Positions 51,237 through 61,361 are shown, numbered from the stretch's first letter. The stretch is 64,000 nucleotides of DNA from Butyrivibrio sp. NC2002 (GCF_000702265.1 NZ_JNKZ01000010.1:119414-183413), one strand, 5' to 3'. Made by a program: numbers and translations. The notes: generated by a model not told the origin, from the sequence alone.

Positions 51237-53237
51237 ATGATTTATTATGTTGATGCTAATGCTTTCCGTGATGGGGACGGAAGCAAAGAAACACCTTTTA
51301 AGCACATTGGGGATGCTGCAAAAATAGCCGGACCCGGCGACGAAGTCGTAGTAAAGAAAGGTATCTACAGAGAGAGAGTAGTTCCTGTAAATGCCGGTGA
51401 AGAAGACAACAGAATTGTGTATCGTTCTGAAGAGCCTCTCGGAGCTGTTATCACAGGCGCTGAGCTCATTACAGGATGGAAAAAAGTTAAGGGAACAATG
51501 TGGACAGCAAGGATTAAAAACACCATTTTCGGAGATTTTAATCCATATATTGAAAGAGTATACGGAGACTGGTATTTTTCACCGAAGATCCGCCATACAG
51601 GTGCTGTTTTCGTAAATGATCTCATGATGTACGAGACAGACTCCAGGAAGGAGTGTGAGGCAGGAAAACCCGATGAATTCGCATGGCATCCGGAAGAGGC
51701 AAAGTATCTCTGGTATACAGAGCAGGATGGAGATGAGACAGTATTTTTTGCCAATTTCCATGAACTTGATCCCAATAAGGAAAAGACAGAGATTGCAGTA
51801 AGAAGAAACTGCTTCATGCCTGATGAAAACGGAATCAACTACATTACTGTAAGTGGCTTTAACATCAATAAAGCAGCTACAACATGGGCCCCTCCGGCTG
51901 CTTATCAGGATGGTATGGTAGGCCCTCACTGGAGCAAAGGTTGGATCATAGAGGACTGTGAGATTAGCAACAGCAGATGCTGCGGTATTTCCCTCGGAAA
52001 ATATCTTGATCCTGAAAACGACATGTATTTCACCAAAAAGCATGTTAAGAGTCCTACTCAGATGGAGAGAGATGCTGTTTGCCGCGGCCAGTATCATGGA
52101 TGGCTTAAGGAAAACATCGGTCATCACATTATAAGACGCTGCAATGTTCATCACTGCGAGCAGACAGGTATTGTAGGACGTATGGGCGGTGTATTCTCAA
52201 CTATTGAAGATTGCCACATCCATCATATCTGCAATTCACAGCAGCTTGGAGGTGCTGAGACAGCAGGAATCAAGCTTCACGCAGCTATAGACGTTACTAT
52301 CAGAAGAAACCATATCCACAACTGCATCATGGGTGTATGGCTTGACTGGCAGGCACAGGGTGCGCGCGTAAGTCAGAACCTCATGCATGACAACAACAGA
52401 CCTGAAGGCATTAAGCAGGCGCCCGGAGCTATGTTCAACACAGACGTATTCGTTGAAGTTGGACATGGACCGACTCTTATAGACAACAACCTGCTCCTTT
52501 CACCTGTTGCCATAACAATTCCTAGTGAAGGTATCGGTGTTGTTCACAACCTGCTCCTTGGAAGCTTCAGCCTTATCAATTCAGGCGTTGACAGTGTTGT
52601 AAACGGACAAAGAGAGCCCAGATTTACACCTTATCACATTCGCCACCGCACAGAAGTAGCAGGATTTATGACAATCCTCCACGGTGATGACAGAATTTAC
52701 AACAATGTATTCGTTCAGCAGCACAAGATTACAGATAAGAAAAAGACTGCACAGGATGCTGACTACGAAGTAGTCGGAACAGCTCCTTTTGATATCTTCC
52801 CGACATATGAGGAATGGTCAGATCAGTTTGACTTCACCAAGAATCCCGATATGGGCAAGCTTGCAGAGGCTCACTTCGGTCACCTTCCTGTATGGGTTGA
52901 CGGAAATGCCTACTTTGATGGCGCGACAGTTTATCATAAAGAAAAGAATAAGCTTGTCGACAAAAAATCAAAGATTTCCGTTACCGTTAAGGAGAAAAAG
53001 GGCGGCTGGTATGTAAAAACCAATTATTTTGATTGCCTAAAGGACTTCAGCTGCGATATATTAACAACTGAAACTCTTGGAAAGGCATTTGAGCCCGAAC
53101 AATATTTTGAAAATCCTGACGGAACACCAATCTGCTTTGACAGCGACTACTTCGGAGGACACAGAGACCCCGGAGCTATCCCCGGACCTTTTGCAACAGG
53201 AAAAGGCGACAAGGAGATCCTTGTTTTTCCCGCATGA
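51237..53237 (+). CDS. GH120 family beta-xylosidase
   Basis: 666 residues from the ATG at 51237 with GGGAGG upstream; the frame is open from 51201. It is a right-handed parallel beta-helix enzyme closely following the Thermoanaerobacterium XylC pattern: FGDFNPY, RRNCFMPDENGINYITVSGF, WAPPAAYQDGMVGPHWSKGW and AGIKLHAAIDV. The catalytic pair is Asp370 in GVWLDWQAQG and Glu407 in VFVEVGHGP. There is no signal peptide, so it splits xylose from imported xylo-oligosaccharides in the cytoplasm. It lies directly behind the matching ABC transporter operon but has its own promoter. Confidence 0.9.
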   Translation: MIYYVDANAFRDGDGSKETPFKHIGDAAKIAGPGDEVVVKKGIYRERVVPVNAGEEDNRIVYRSEEPLGAVITGAELITGWKKVKGTMWTARIKNTIFGDFNPYIERVYGDWYFSPKIRHTGAVFVNDLMMYETDSRKECEAGKPDEFAWHPEEAKYLWYTEQDGDETVFFANFHELDPNKEKTEIAVRRNCFMPDENGINYITVSGFNINKAATTWAPPAAYQDGMVGPHWSKGWIIEDCEISNSRCCGISLGKYLDPENDMYFTKKHVKSPTQMERDAVCRGQYHGWLKENIGHHIIRRCNVHHCEQTGIVGRMGGVFSTIEDCHIHHICNSQQLGGAETAGIKLHAAIDVTIRRNHIHNCIMGVWLDWQAQGARVSQNLMHDNNRPEGIKQAPGAMFNTDVFVEVGHGPTLIDNNLLLSPVAITIPSEGIGVVHNLLLGSFSLINSGVDSVVNGQREPRFTPYHIRHRTEVAGFMTILHGDDRIYNNVFVQQHKITDKKKTAQDADYEVVGTAPFDIFPTYEEWSDQFDFTKNPDMGKLAEAHFGHLPVWVDGNAYFDGATVYHKEKNKLVDKKSKISVTVKEKKGGWYVKTNYFDCLKDFSCDILTTETLGKAFEPEQYFENPDGTPICFDSDYFGGHRDPGAIPGPFATGKGDKEILVFPA

Positions 53238-53295
53238 GTCACCGGGACGTAACAGATTGATTCAAAAGTTAGTTCGTAGCTCATGATCAGTAATA

Positions 53296-54645
53296 ATGAG
53301 AGATCCATTAGCAGCTATAAGAAATGGTGAAAAACTAACAACAAAAAATGAGATAGGCCTTATTTTAAGACTAAGTCTGCCTGCTATACTTGCACAGATT
53401 TCGTCGATAATAATGCAGTATATAGATGCATCTATGGTAGGCCGCCTGGGAGCAAATTCCTCGGCCGCCATAGGGCTTGTTTCAAGTACAACATGGCTGA
53501 TAGGCGGTATTATATCTGCTGTCAGCGTCGGATTTACAGTATGTGTCGCCCACAAGATCGGAGCAAAAGATGAAGAAGGGGCGAGAGTTATCGTAAAATG
53601 GGGACTTATCTGTTCCCTTGTATTTAGTCTGATTATTTCGGCTATCGCCGTATCTGTAAGCAGTTTCCTGCCTGCATGGATGGGTGGAGCGGTTGAAATA
53701 AGAAAAGAAGCTACGGCATATTTTCTTGTTTATGCGCTCACAGTTCCGGTTCAGGAAATGCTCTATGTTTCACAGGGAATGATCCAATCAGGAGGAAATA
53801 TCCGCGTTCCAAGCATTCTAAGCGTGATCATGTGCGCTCTGGATGTGTTATTTAATGCGCTTCTTATCCCGGTACTGGGAGTAGTTGGCGCTGCTCTCGG
53901 AACATCCATATCTATATTCCTGATAGCAATGATCATGATGTATATCCTTTTGTTTAAATCTTCCATGCTCCGCATTTTCAGAAGAAAAATAAAGCGCAGG
54001 GTAAGATTCTCAGACTTTGCTCAAAATGAGCTCCCCAGAGCCCTTAGAATCGCAATTCCGGTTGCAATCGACAATATTATCATGGGATTTGCTTACGTTG
54101 CCTTTACGCGCATTATATCGCCATTTGGAACGGTATCGGTTGCGGCCAACTCATTTTCCATAACTGCGGAGAGTCTGTGCTATATGCCCGGCTATGGGAT
54201 AGGTGTTGCTGCTACGACAGTCGTTGGGCAGTGTATCGGCGCAAGGAGGAAAGATCTGGGAAAAAGACTCGGATGGATCGCAGTTGCGCTCGGGATGGGA
54301 GTTATGAGCGCCAATGCTGTTCTTATGTGGATATTTGCACCTGTCATGATAGGGATTCTGAGCCCTGATGCTCAAATACGTGCGCTTGGCACCAGCATAT
54401 TGAGGATAGAAGCTTTTGCTGAACCTTTGTATGGTGCTTCAATTGTAGCAGCCGGTGTGTTCAGAGGAGCGGGAGAAACAATGCTATCAAGTGTTCTCAA
54501 CCTTCTTAGCGTGTGGATGGTAAGGATTCCTCTGGCTGCACTCCTTGGTTCGAAATACGGCCTTAAGGGAGCATGGATCGCAATGTGCACAGAACTATGT
54601 GTCAGAGGCATTTTGTTCCTGATAAGGCTTATCAAATGGAAATGA
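53296..54645 (+). CDS. MATE family efflux protein
   Basis: 449 residues with twelve predicted membrane segments. The MATE repeats are visible (LPAILAQISSIIMQYIDASM in the first half, IPVAIDNIIMGFAYVAFTRI in the second). The start has no good ribosome site and begins 58 bp after the GH120 gene, so it could be translated from a read-through mRNA. Export of sugars or toxic aglycones is possible but unproven. Confidence 0.9.
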   Translation: MRDPLAAIRNGEKLTTKNEIGLILRLSLPAILAQISSIIMQYIDASMVGRLGANSSAAIGLVSSTTWLIGGIISAVSVGFTVCVAHKIGAKDEEGARVIVKWGLICSLVFSLIISAIAVSVSSFLPAWMGGAVEIRKEATAYFLVYALTVPVQEMLYVSQGMIQSGGNIRVPSILSVIMCALDVLFNALLIPVLGVVGAALGTSISIFLIAMIMMYILLFKSSMLRIFRRKIKRRVRFSDFAQNELPRALRIAIPVAIDNIIMGFAYVAFTRIISPFGTVSVAANSFSITAESLCYMPGYGIGVAATTVVGQCIGARRKDLGKRLGWIAVALGMGVMSANAVLMWIFAPVMIGILSPDAQIRALGTSILRIEAFAEPLYGASIVAAGVFRGAGETMLSSVLNLLSVWMVRIPLAALLGSKYGLKGAWIAMCTELCVRGILFLIRLIKWK

Positions 54646-54663
54646 TTCACCGGTGACTTCAAT

Positions 54664-54746
54664 TTGACAATTTTTCGCAATAAGAATATCCTAGAGATTG
54701 AAGTTAGCGATTGCTAACTCTACGAAGCGTATGCTAACGCCTCGTA
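54664..54746 (+). promoter_or_regulatory. Exporter promoter with GTTAGC/GCTAAC palindrome
   Basis: TTGACA (54664-54669), 17-bp spacer and TATCCT (54687-54692). GTTAGC-GATT-GCTAAC follows at 54703-54718, then a hairpin TACGA-A-GCGT-ATGCTA-ACGC-C-TCGTA (54721-54746) just before the ribosome site. GTATGCTAAC in the latter also occurs at 29529-29538. Confidence 0.55.
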
Positions 54747-54761
54747 AGAATAGGAGGAAAA

Positions 54762-55460
54762 ATGCAGCTTGAGTTACAAAATATAAAGAAATCCTTTGGA
54801 GAGGGCGACAGCCGCATAGAAGTCCTGAAGGATATAAGTCTTGGTATAGAAAAGGGAGAATTTGTAGTACTTCTTGGACCTTCCGGCTCCGGAAAATCCA
54901 CACTTCTAAATATAATCGGCGGTATTGATAATGCCGATTCCGGCAAGATCATCATAAATGGCAAGCTTATGTCTGACATGGACGAAAAAGCGCTTACTGC
55001 CTACAGAAGAGATCATTTGGGATACATTTTTCAAATGTATAATCTGATACCCAACCTCACCGTCAGGGAAAACATAGAGGTTGGAGCATATCTTTCAAAG
55101 AAACCACTTAATATCGATGAAATAATAGACATTTTGGGACTTACAAATCATCAAAACAAGGTTCCAAGCCAGCTCTCGGGAGGACAGCAGCAGCGCTGCG
55201 CTATCGGAAGAGCAATTGTAAAAAATCCGGACATCCTTTTATGCGATGAACCTACCGGAGCTCTTGATTACAACACGTCCAAAGAGATACTTGCTTTGAT
55301 AGAGCAGGTCAACCAAAAGTACGGCAACACAGTGATCATGGTAACGCATAATGATGCGATCAAGAACATGGCTGATTTTGTAGTCAAATTAAGAGACGGC
55401 GGGATCAGAAAGAGCTACAGAAATGAAGAGAAGATTGCAGCCAAAGAGCTTGACTGGTAA
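54762..55460 (+). CDS. ABC transporter ATP-binding protein (MacB/LolD type)
   Basis: 232 residues. Walker [10 protein letters not shown] (about 39-47), Q-loop [14 protein letters not shown], signature LSGGQQQR and Walker [13 protein letters not shown] are all intact. It energises the FtsX-type permease encoded 11 bp downstream. AGGAGG stands before the ATG. Such pairs export peptides or lipids, or act by mechanotransmission at the envelope. Confidence 0.96.
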   Translation: MQLELQNIKKSFGEGDSRIEVLKDISLGIEKGEFVVLLGPSGSGKSTLLNIIGGIDNADSGKIIINGKLMSDMDEKALTAYRRDHLGYIFQMYNLIPNLTVRENIEVGAYLSKKPLNIDEIIDILGLTNHQNKVPSQLSGGQQQRCAIGRAIVKNPDILLCDEPTGALDYNTSKEILALIEQVNQKYGNTVIMVTHNDAIKNMADFVVKLRDGGIRKSYRNEEKIAAKELDW

Positions 55461-55471
55461 AGGAGCGGGCA

Positions 55472-57793
55472 ATGAAAAATCCACTAAAGAAAAGGCTCCT
55501 CCGTGACCTTAGGGGAGACTTTGGAAAGTATTTTGTTATTTTTGTCCTGCTTGTATTGTCAATTGGTTTTGTGTCAGGATTTCTGGTTGCAGGCGAGAGC
55601 ATGATAAAGGCCTACAACGATAGCTTTGATAAGTACACAATTGAAGATGGCAATTTCAGGACTGAGGATAAACTTACAGACTCAACAAAGGATAGGATTG
55701 AACGAAAAGATATCTCAATTTATGAGAATTTTTATGTAGAGAAAGCATTTGACAACGATACAACGATAAGGATCTATGCAAACAGGGAAGAAATCGATAA
55801 AGTCTGCGTAATGAAGGGACGGCTTCCGGAAAAGAAGAACGAGATAGCCATAGACAGAATGTATGCAGACAACAACGATCTGGCACCGGAAGATGTTATT
55901 ACGTCTGATGGAACGACATATACGATTGTTGGACTTGTGGCTTTGTCAGACTACAGCGCTCTTTTTTACAATAACAACGATATGATGTTTGATGCATCTG
56001 CGTTCGGTGTGGCCGTTGTATCAAAAGAGCAGTTTGACGAATATGACAGCGACCTGCTCAGATATAATTACTCATTTTTATACCATCAAAAGCCAAAGGA
56101 TGATATCGAGGAAAAAGAGGTTTCAGAAGAGCTTATGGAGACCATCTCCAAAAAGACTTCGCTTGAGAATTTTATCCCAAGGTATTTGAACCAGGCTATC
56201 AATTTTACAGGTGACGATATTGGCAGCGACAAGGCAATGATGGAAGTCCTCTTATGCATAATAATCATTATTGTGGCGTTTGTATTCGGAATAACAATAA
56301 ACAACACGATACACAAGGAGTCCTGCGTTATAGGGACTCTGAGGGCGCTGGGATACACAAGAGGTGAGCTCATAAGGCACTATATGGCTATGCCGCTTAT
56401 TGTGACGATAATATCCGCGATCATTGGAAATATACTTGGATATACGTATTTTAAGAACCTGTGCGTGGATATGTATTACGGAAGCTATTCTCTGCCTACC
56501 TATGTCACCGTATGGAGCGCGGATGCTTTTCTAAAGACAACGATTGTTCCCTTTATCATCATGCTTGTTGTGACTTATTTTATCCTAAGAAAAAAGCTCA
56601 TGCTAAGTCCTCTCCATCTGATTCGCCGCAATCTCTCGGGAGAGAAGAGAAAAGCCGCAGTAAAGCTTAGCAGCCTTATCAGGTTTTTTGACAGGTTCAG
56701 GATCCGCATACTTATCCAGAATAAGAGCAGTTACATAATCCTCTTTATGGGACTTTTTTTTGCAAATATTCTTTTGTTTTTTGGAATGATGCTTCCGCCA
56801 CTTCTTGTACATTTTCAGGGCATAGTTACTGACACAATGCTTGCAAAACACACATATCTTCTGCAAATACCTGCGGGGGCAGTGGATGATGATAATGAGA
56901 TATCTGCAGCTCTTTCGTATGTTGTTTTGAGAGGAAAAATAAATACCAACAATCCCGATGCTGAGAAGATATCTGCCTGCAGCCTTAAAACGATAGGAGA
57001 GGGCGGCACCAAGGTTGAGGATGTGACGCTATATGGCATCCAGGAAAACAGCAGGTACATAGATGCTTCTTTTGATGACAAAACAGTTCTTATTTCATCT
57101 GCCTATGCGGATAAATACGGCTATGGAAAGGATTCCGTCATTACTTTAAAAGAGCCTTATGAGGACAGATACTACGGTTTTAAGGTTACCGGTGTCTATG
57201 ACTACGATGGCGCAGTTGCGGTATTTATGAGCAAAAAGCATCTAAATGACGTAATGGGGCTTGATGAAGAGTTCTTCTCGGGATTTTTCTCAGATACTGA
57301 AATAACGGACATTGACAGCAAATATATTGGAACTGTAGTGGATGAGGAGTCTCTTACAAGGGTATCGAGACAGCTGATGATTTCTATGGGAAATCTAATG
57401 TACCTTGTGGACGGATTCTCAGTTATCATGTTCATTGTGCTGATATATCTTTTGTCCAAACTTATAATTGAGAGAAACGTCCAATCCATTTCAATGGTGA
57501 AGATACTGGGATATTCCAAAAAAGAGATCGCAATGCTCTACATTATACCGACTGCAATTGTGGTCATAGCTTCTTTTCTCATCTCTTATCCGATAGTATC
57601 CTGCGTGATGGTACAGATTTTCAGAATGATGCTAAAGCAGATGATGAGTGGCTGGATGGTTATCTGGCTTGACCCTGCAGCTTACGTTAAGATGTTTATC
57701 CTCGGAGTGGTGACCTATGCTGTGGTTGCAGTAATTGAATATCGCAGGATCGGACGAATCCCTATGAGCGAAGCCCTGAAGAATGTGGAATGA
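55472..57793 (+). CDS. FtsX-like ABC permease
   Basis: 773 residues. One N-terminal membrane segment and a large extracytoplasmic domain (about 45-245) lead to a first FtsX domain (about 255-370, HKESCVIGTLRALGYTRGEL). A second segment (about 425), a second external domain and a second FtsX domain (about 645-760, ERNVQSISMVKILGYSKKEI) follow. It functions with the preceding ATPase. No two-component genes of the BceRS type are adjacent. Confidence 0.93.
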   Translation: MKNPLKKRLLRDLRGDFGKYFVIFVLLVLSIGFVSGFLVAGESMIKAYNDSFDKYTIEDGNFRTEDKLTDSTKDRIERKDISIYENFYVEKAFDNDTTIRIYANREEIDKVCVMKGRLPEKKNEIAIDRMYADNNDLAPEDVITSDGTTYTIVGLVALSDYSALFYNNNDMMFDASAFGVAVVSKEQFDEYDSDLLRYNYSFLYHQKPKDDIEEKEVSEELMETISKKTSLENFIPRYLNQAINFTGDDIGSDKAMMEVLLCIIIIIVAFVFGITINNTIHKESCVIGTLRALGYTRGELIRHYMAMPLIVTIISAIIGNILGYTYFKNLCVDMYYGSYSLPTYVTVWSADAFLKTTIVPFIIMLVVTYFILRKKLMLSPLHLIRRNLSGEKRKAAVKLSSLIRFFDRFRIRILIQNKSSYIILFMGLFFANILLFFGMMLPPLLVHFQGIVTDTMLAKHTYLLQIPAGAVDDDNEISAALSYVVLRGKINTNNPDAEKISACSLKTIGEGGTKVEDVTLYGIQENSRYIDASFDDKTVLISSAYADKYGYGKDSVITLKEPYEDRYYGFKVTGVYDYDGAVAVFMSKKHLNDVMGLDEEFFSGFFSDTEITDIDSKYIGTVVDEESLTRVSRQLMISMGNLMYLVDGFSVIMFIVLIYLLSKLIIERNVQSISMVKILGYSKKEIAMLYIIPTAIVVIASFLISYPIVSCVMVQIFRMMLKQMMSGWMVIWLDPAAYVKMFILGVVTYAVVAVIEYRRIGRIPMSEALKNVE

Positions 57794-57894
57794 GCCACTG
57801 GGGACGTTGCAAATGACTGAAAACAAAGCTTCAATATCTTTGACGTTTCCCATATAATTAAAGCTTGGAGAGACCAAATACGGAGGAAAACTAT

Positions 57895-59982
57895 ATGGGA
57901 GATATAATGAAAAAAGTCGAAATAGGGGATATTTTAAAATACAAGTATCTCGAGAATGTTTTGTATAACCCAACGGGAAGCATTTTTGCTTACAACGTTG
58001 CATTGGCAGACGAAAAGAAAAATACCTACAAAAGAGATGTATGGGCCGTAAAGGATGGAAAGCCATTTCAGCTCACATCGACTTTGGAGGCATCAGTTTC
58101 TTTTTGGGAAAATGACGAGGAGCTGATCATAAACAGAAAAGCGCCTGAGGATGAAAAGTTTGAGGGAACGGAGCTTTATTCGATTTCTCTAGGAGGCGGT
58201 GAAGCAAAGCTCTGGGCAAAGCTTCCCGTTTCATTGGGGAATATCAAAAAAATATCAGAGGGGCTCTACGTTTCAACTGCTCAGATAGAGGAAAAAGACC
58301 CTGATGCATATCTTGACAGTGAAGAGGTAAGGACCAAAAAGAAGGAAGAGAAGAAGACAAATCTTGAAAGTGATTATGATGTTTTCACGGAAGTTCCTTA
58401 TTGGGGTAACGGCAGCGGAGTGACTGAAGGAAAAAGGAATGCCCTTTTTATTATTAAAAGGATTGATAAGAATTCAGAAACCGGTTTTGAGCTTAAGAGG
58501 ATAACTGACCCTGATTTTAATGTATATGACTTCAAATTAGACGGCAAAAAGATATATTTTACAGGTGCTAAAGCCTCTGTAATTCCGGACTTTTACTCTG
58601 ATCTATTCACCCTTGATGTCGAAGATATGCAGATTGAAAGCATATATGACAGGCATGACATGGGAATTGAAAGCTTTGAGGTTATGGACGGAAAAGCGTA
58701 TGTATTTGCACTGGATTATAAGACCTATGGTATAAATGAATCTCCATATTTGTTTAAGGTGCAGGATAACGAGCTTGTAAAAGTAGAGGAATATCATCCT
58801 TCGCATTCAAGAGGAAACAGTGTGCTGAGTGATGTTTCACTTGGAGGAGGAAGGCAGAACAAGCTTTTAAATGAAGATGGAAAGCCGGTATATTATACAC
58901 TTTCAACTGTTGAAGATCATTCGGCCATTTCAAGGATCGATCTTGAGAGCGGTCTGGTGCAGCATGTGCTTGATCTATCAGGTTCAATTGTTTTCTTTGA
59001 TATAGTGAAGGATACTTTTGCGCTGTGTTATATAGCAGGAGATAAGCTGCCTGAGATTTATACTGTTGACAAAAACAAGCTTGGGACAGTTGAAATAAAC
59101 GATCAGTTTCACTATACTCCACCGCGCTATATTGAAGATATGAAGCAGATTACCGAGCATAACTGCGCACTGCTTGAGGATGTCTACGTAGCTGAGCCAA
59201 GGAGGATCGACTACAGATCTGAAGGCTTAGAGCTTCATGGATGGGTTCTTCTTCCGGAAAACTTTGATCAATCCAAAAAATATCCGGCTGTGCTTGATAT
59301 CCATGGTGGTCCAAGATGCGTGTACGGAGAGGTCTTTTTCCATGAGATGCAGGTGTGGGCATCAAAAGGATTCGTGGTCATGTTCACCAATATCAAGGGA
59401 AGCGATGGTCGCGGAGATGAATTTGCTGATATCCGTGGTAACTACGGCGGCATAGATTTTAATAATCTCATGGACTTTGTTGATGCTGTCATTAAAGAAT
59501 ACCCTTCCATTGATGAGAGCAGAATTTGTGAGACCGGAGGTTCATATGGCGGATTTATGACTAACTGGATAGTTACTCATACAGATAGATTTTGCTGCGC
59601 GGCAAGCCAGAGGTCTATCTCTAACTGGGTTTCAATGTCTTACATCAGCGATATAGGGCCCTATTTTGGACCTGATCAGTGCGGCATAGCGTATGATGAT
59701 TATTATGGAAAACTCGATGCTAAAAAGCTTTGGGATCATTCTCCATTAAAATATGTTGATGATGCCCGGACGCCTACACTTTTTCTTCACAGTGATGAGG
59801 ATTACAGATGCCCTCTGCCTGAAGCTATGCAAATGATGCAGGCCATGACGGTAAGAGGCGTTGAAACCAGAATGATCGTTTTCCACGGAGAAAATCACGA
59901 ACTTTCCAGAGGCGGAAAGCCTATGCACAGAATAAGACGATTAAACGAGATCACCGGCTGGTTTGAAAAACATATATCATAG
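57895..59982 (+). CDS. S9 family peptidase (acylaminoacyl/prolyl oligopeptidase-like)
   Basis: 695 residues from the ATG at 57895, 8 bases behind GGAGG; the frame is open from 57865. The N-terminal part (about 20-420) is a beta-propeller. The C-terminal alpha/beta-hydrolase has Ser550 in GGSYGGFMTNW, Asp634 in HSDEDYRCP and His668 in GENHELSR. No signal peptide. It trims peptides in the cytoplasm and complements the M3 peptidase at 26692. Confidence 0.93.
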   Translation: MGDIMKKVEIGDILKYKYLENVLYNPTGSIFAYNVALADEKKNTYKRDVWAVKDGKPFQLTSTLEASVSFWENDEELIINRKAPEDEKFEGTELYSISLGGGEAKLWAKLPVSLGNIKKISEGLYVSTAQIEEKDPDAYLDSEEVRTKKKEEKKTNLESDYDVFTEVPYWGNGSGVTEGKRNALFIIKRIDKNSETGFELKRITDPDFNVYDFKLDGKKIYFTGAKASVIPDFYSDLFTLDVEDMQIESIYDRHDMGIESFEVMDGKAYVFALDYKTYGINESPYLFKVQDNELVKVEEYHPSHSRGNSVLSDVSLGGGRQNKLLNEDGKPVYYTLSTVEDHSAISRIDLESGLVQHVLDLSGSIVFFDIVKDTFALCYIAGDKLPEIYTVDKNKLGTVEINDQFHYTPPRYIEDMKQITEHNCALLEDVYVAEPRRIDYRSEGLELHGWVLLPENFDQSKKYPAVLDIHGGPRCVYGEVFFHEMQVWASKGFVVMFTNIKGSDGRGDEFADIRGNYGGIDFNNLMDFVDAVIKEYPSIDESRICETGGSYGGFMTNWIVTHTDRFCCAASQRSISNWVSMSYISDIGPYFGPDQCGIAYDDYYGKLDAKKLWDHSPLKYVDDARTPTLFLHSDEDYRCPLPEAMQMMQAMTVRGVETRMIVFHGENHELSRGGKPMHRIRRLNEITGWFEKHIS

Positions 59983-59984
59983 AT

Positions 59985-60097
59985 CCCTGTTTTCCTTCAG
60001 AAAAACGGGAATAGTATTGGACCCGCCCCTCGCTTTGCGAGGGGCGGGTCCTGCCTAAGTAGGATTCTTGCGAGCGATTTCCGCTATTGCCCGTAAG
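59985..60097. repeat. Composite dispersed hairpin repeat, copy 2
   Basis: Hairpin A (CCCTGTTTT..AGAAAAACGGG) comes first. Hairpin B is a perfect 15-bp stem GGACCCGCCCCTCGC-TTT-GCGAGGGGCGGGTCC (60019-60051). Hairpin C is TTCTTGCGAGC..GCCCGTAAGGA (60065-60097). Same order as at 18489-18655. It directly follows the S9 peptidase gene and may end its transcript. Confidence 0.65.
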
Positions 60098-60131
60098 GAG
60101 TCATACCGCTAGCTGCAAGAGTTCTGGAGCG

Positions 60132-60545
60132 GCAAAAGCCCCAAGTAGCCAAGAAAACGCAGGGACTTGTTGCTTTTGAAGAATTCGAAGATGCGATGGC
60201 AGAAAGAATTCTTCATGTTGGAAGAGCGAAAAGCCCCAAGTAGGCATGAAATCGAGAGAACTTGTTGCTTTTGCGGTTTTGGAGCAGGCGTCAGGGAAGG
60301 GCAAAAGCCCCAAGTAGCCATGAAAACAAAGGGACTTGTTGCTTTTGAAGAATTCGAAGATGCGATAGCAGAAAGAATTCTTCATGTTGGAAGAGCAAAA
60401 AGCCCCAAGTAGGCATGAAATCGAGAGAACTTGTTGCTTTTGCGGTTTTGGAGCAGGCGTCAGGGAAGGGCAAAAGCCCCAAGTAGCCATAAAAATAAGG
60501 GGACTTGTTGCTTTTGATGAATTCGAAGCTGCGATGGCAGAATGA
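60132..60545. repeat. 169-bp tandem hairpin satellite, 2.4 units
   Basis: GCAAAAGCCCCAAGTAGCCA begins units at 60132 (one mismatch), 60301 and 60470 (one mismatch), exactly 169 bp apart. Each full unit has two hairpins built from AAAAGCCCCAAGT and ACTTGTTGCTTTT, separated by GAATTCGAAGATGCGAT and GGAGCAGGCGTCAGGGAAG spacers. The reverse complement matches the array at 37186-37476. The repetitive open frames in it are by-products. Confidence 0.85.
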
Positions 60546-60632
60546 ATTCCTCTTGTGACGAGTACGGAAAACCCCAAACACATAGGAAAAGGGAAGAAAT
60601 GCTCCACAAGAATAAAAAATTTAAAAAAAAAA

Positions 60633-60672
60633 TTAGCACTCTACTTGACAGAGTGCTAATTTGTGTTATACT
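60633..60672 (+). promoter_or_regulatory. CIRCE operator with embedded hsp20 promoter
   Basis: TTAGCACTC-N9-GAGTGCTAA (60633-60659) is a perfect CIRCE element, the HrcA repressor site. The -35 TTGACA (60645-60650) is inside its spacer and right arm boundary, and the extended -10 TGT-TATACT ends at 60672 with a 16-bp spacer. Bound HrcA would cover the promoter. Confidence 0.93.
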
Positions 60673-60806
60673 AATAATAGAACAAAGGAACAGAGAAGAC
60701 CGTTAGGACTTATGAATTCCTATGATCCAAAGAGTGGACTTGCTCCCTCCCTCCGTCCCAATGCTCAAGGGCAATAAATGTTTTTGATGCAAAGGAGGTA
60801 AGTATT

Positions 60807-61253
60807 ATGTTAGCACCAAGTATTTTTGAAGAAAATCTTTTTGATAATCTGTTTAATTTCCCTGATTTCAGAGAACTGAATAACATGGAGCGCAAGCTCT
60901 ATGGAAGACATGCCGACAGACTGATGAAGACTGATGTTAAGGAAGAAGACAACCAGTATGAGGTTGATGTCGATCTTCCCGGATTCGGTAAAGACGACAT
61001 TAGTCTGGAATTAAATGATGGATATCTTACCATAAGCGCTTCCAAGGACATGAACAACGACAAGAGTGATAAGAAGGGCAAACTCATAAGGCAGGAGCGG
61101 TACTCCGGATCCATGCAGCGTAGCTTCTACGTTGGAGACCAGATCACAGAAGACGACGTCAAGGCATCCTTCAAACACGGTGTCCTCACACTGATGATTC
61201 CTAAAAAGGAACAGCCAAAGCTTCCTGAAAAGAAGCACATTCAGATAGCATAA
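60807..61253 (+). CDS. hsp20: Hsp20 family small heat-shock protein
   Basis: 148 residues. The alpha-crystallin domain is about 40-140, with YEVDVDLPGFGKDDISLEL and the conserved AxFKxGVLxLxxPK region as ASFKHGVLTLMIPKK. It holds unfolded proteins as large oligomers. GGAGGT stands before the ATG. The leader from the CIRCE-controlled promoter is about 130 bases. Confidence 0.96.
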   Translation: MLAPSIFEENLFDNLFNFPDFRELNNMERKLYGRHADRLMKTDVKEEDNQYEVDVDLPGFGKDDISLELNDGYLTISASKDMNNDKSDKKGKLIRQERYSGSMQRSFYVGDQITEDDVKASFKHGVLTLMIPKKEQPKLPEKKHIQIA

Positions 61254-61303
61254 CTTCCTGCAGACAGAGCGGAAAGATAAGGCATCTTCTAATAATTTAA
61301 ACT

Positions 61304-61361
61304 CCAAAGAAACCTCCCGGAAATGTGATAAAAATGCTCATATTTCCGGGAGGTTTCTTGG
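61304..61361 (+). terminator. Strong hairpin behind hsp20
   Basis: A 19-20 bp stem around GAAACCTCCCGGAAAT / ATTTCCGGGAGGTTTC. The T run is weak, so it may also protect the mRNA. Confidence 0.7.

Noticed and set aside
60132..60545. CRISPR array
   Set aside because: Repeats are 169 bp apart, with conserved rather than unique spacers and hairpins in each unit, and no cas genes are present.
60101..60607. Long minus-strand ORF with internally repeated protein sequence
   Set aside because: It lies exactly over the 169-bp satellite; the protein repeats simply mirror the DNA repeats, it has no ribosome site, and other frames are open too.
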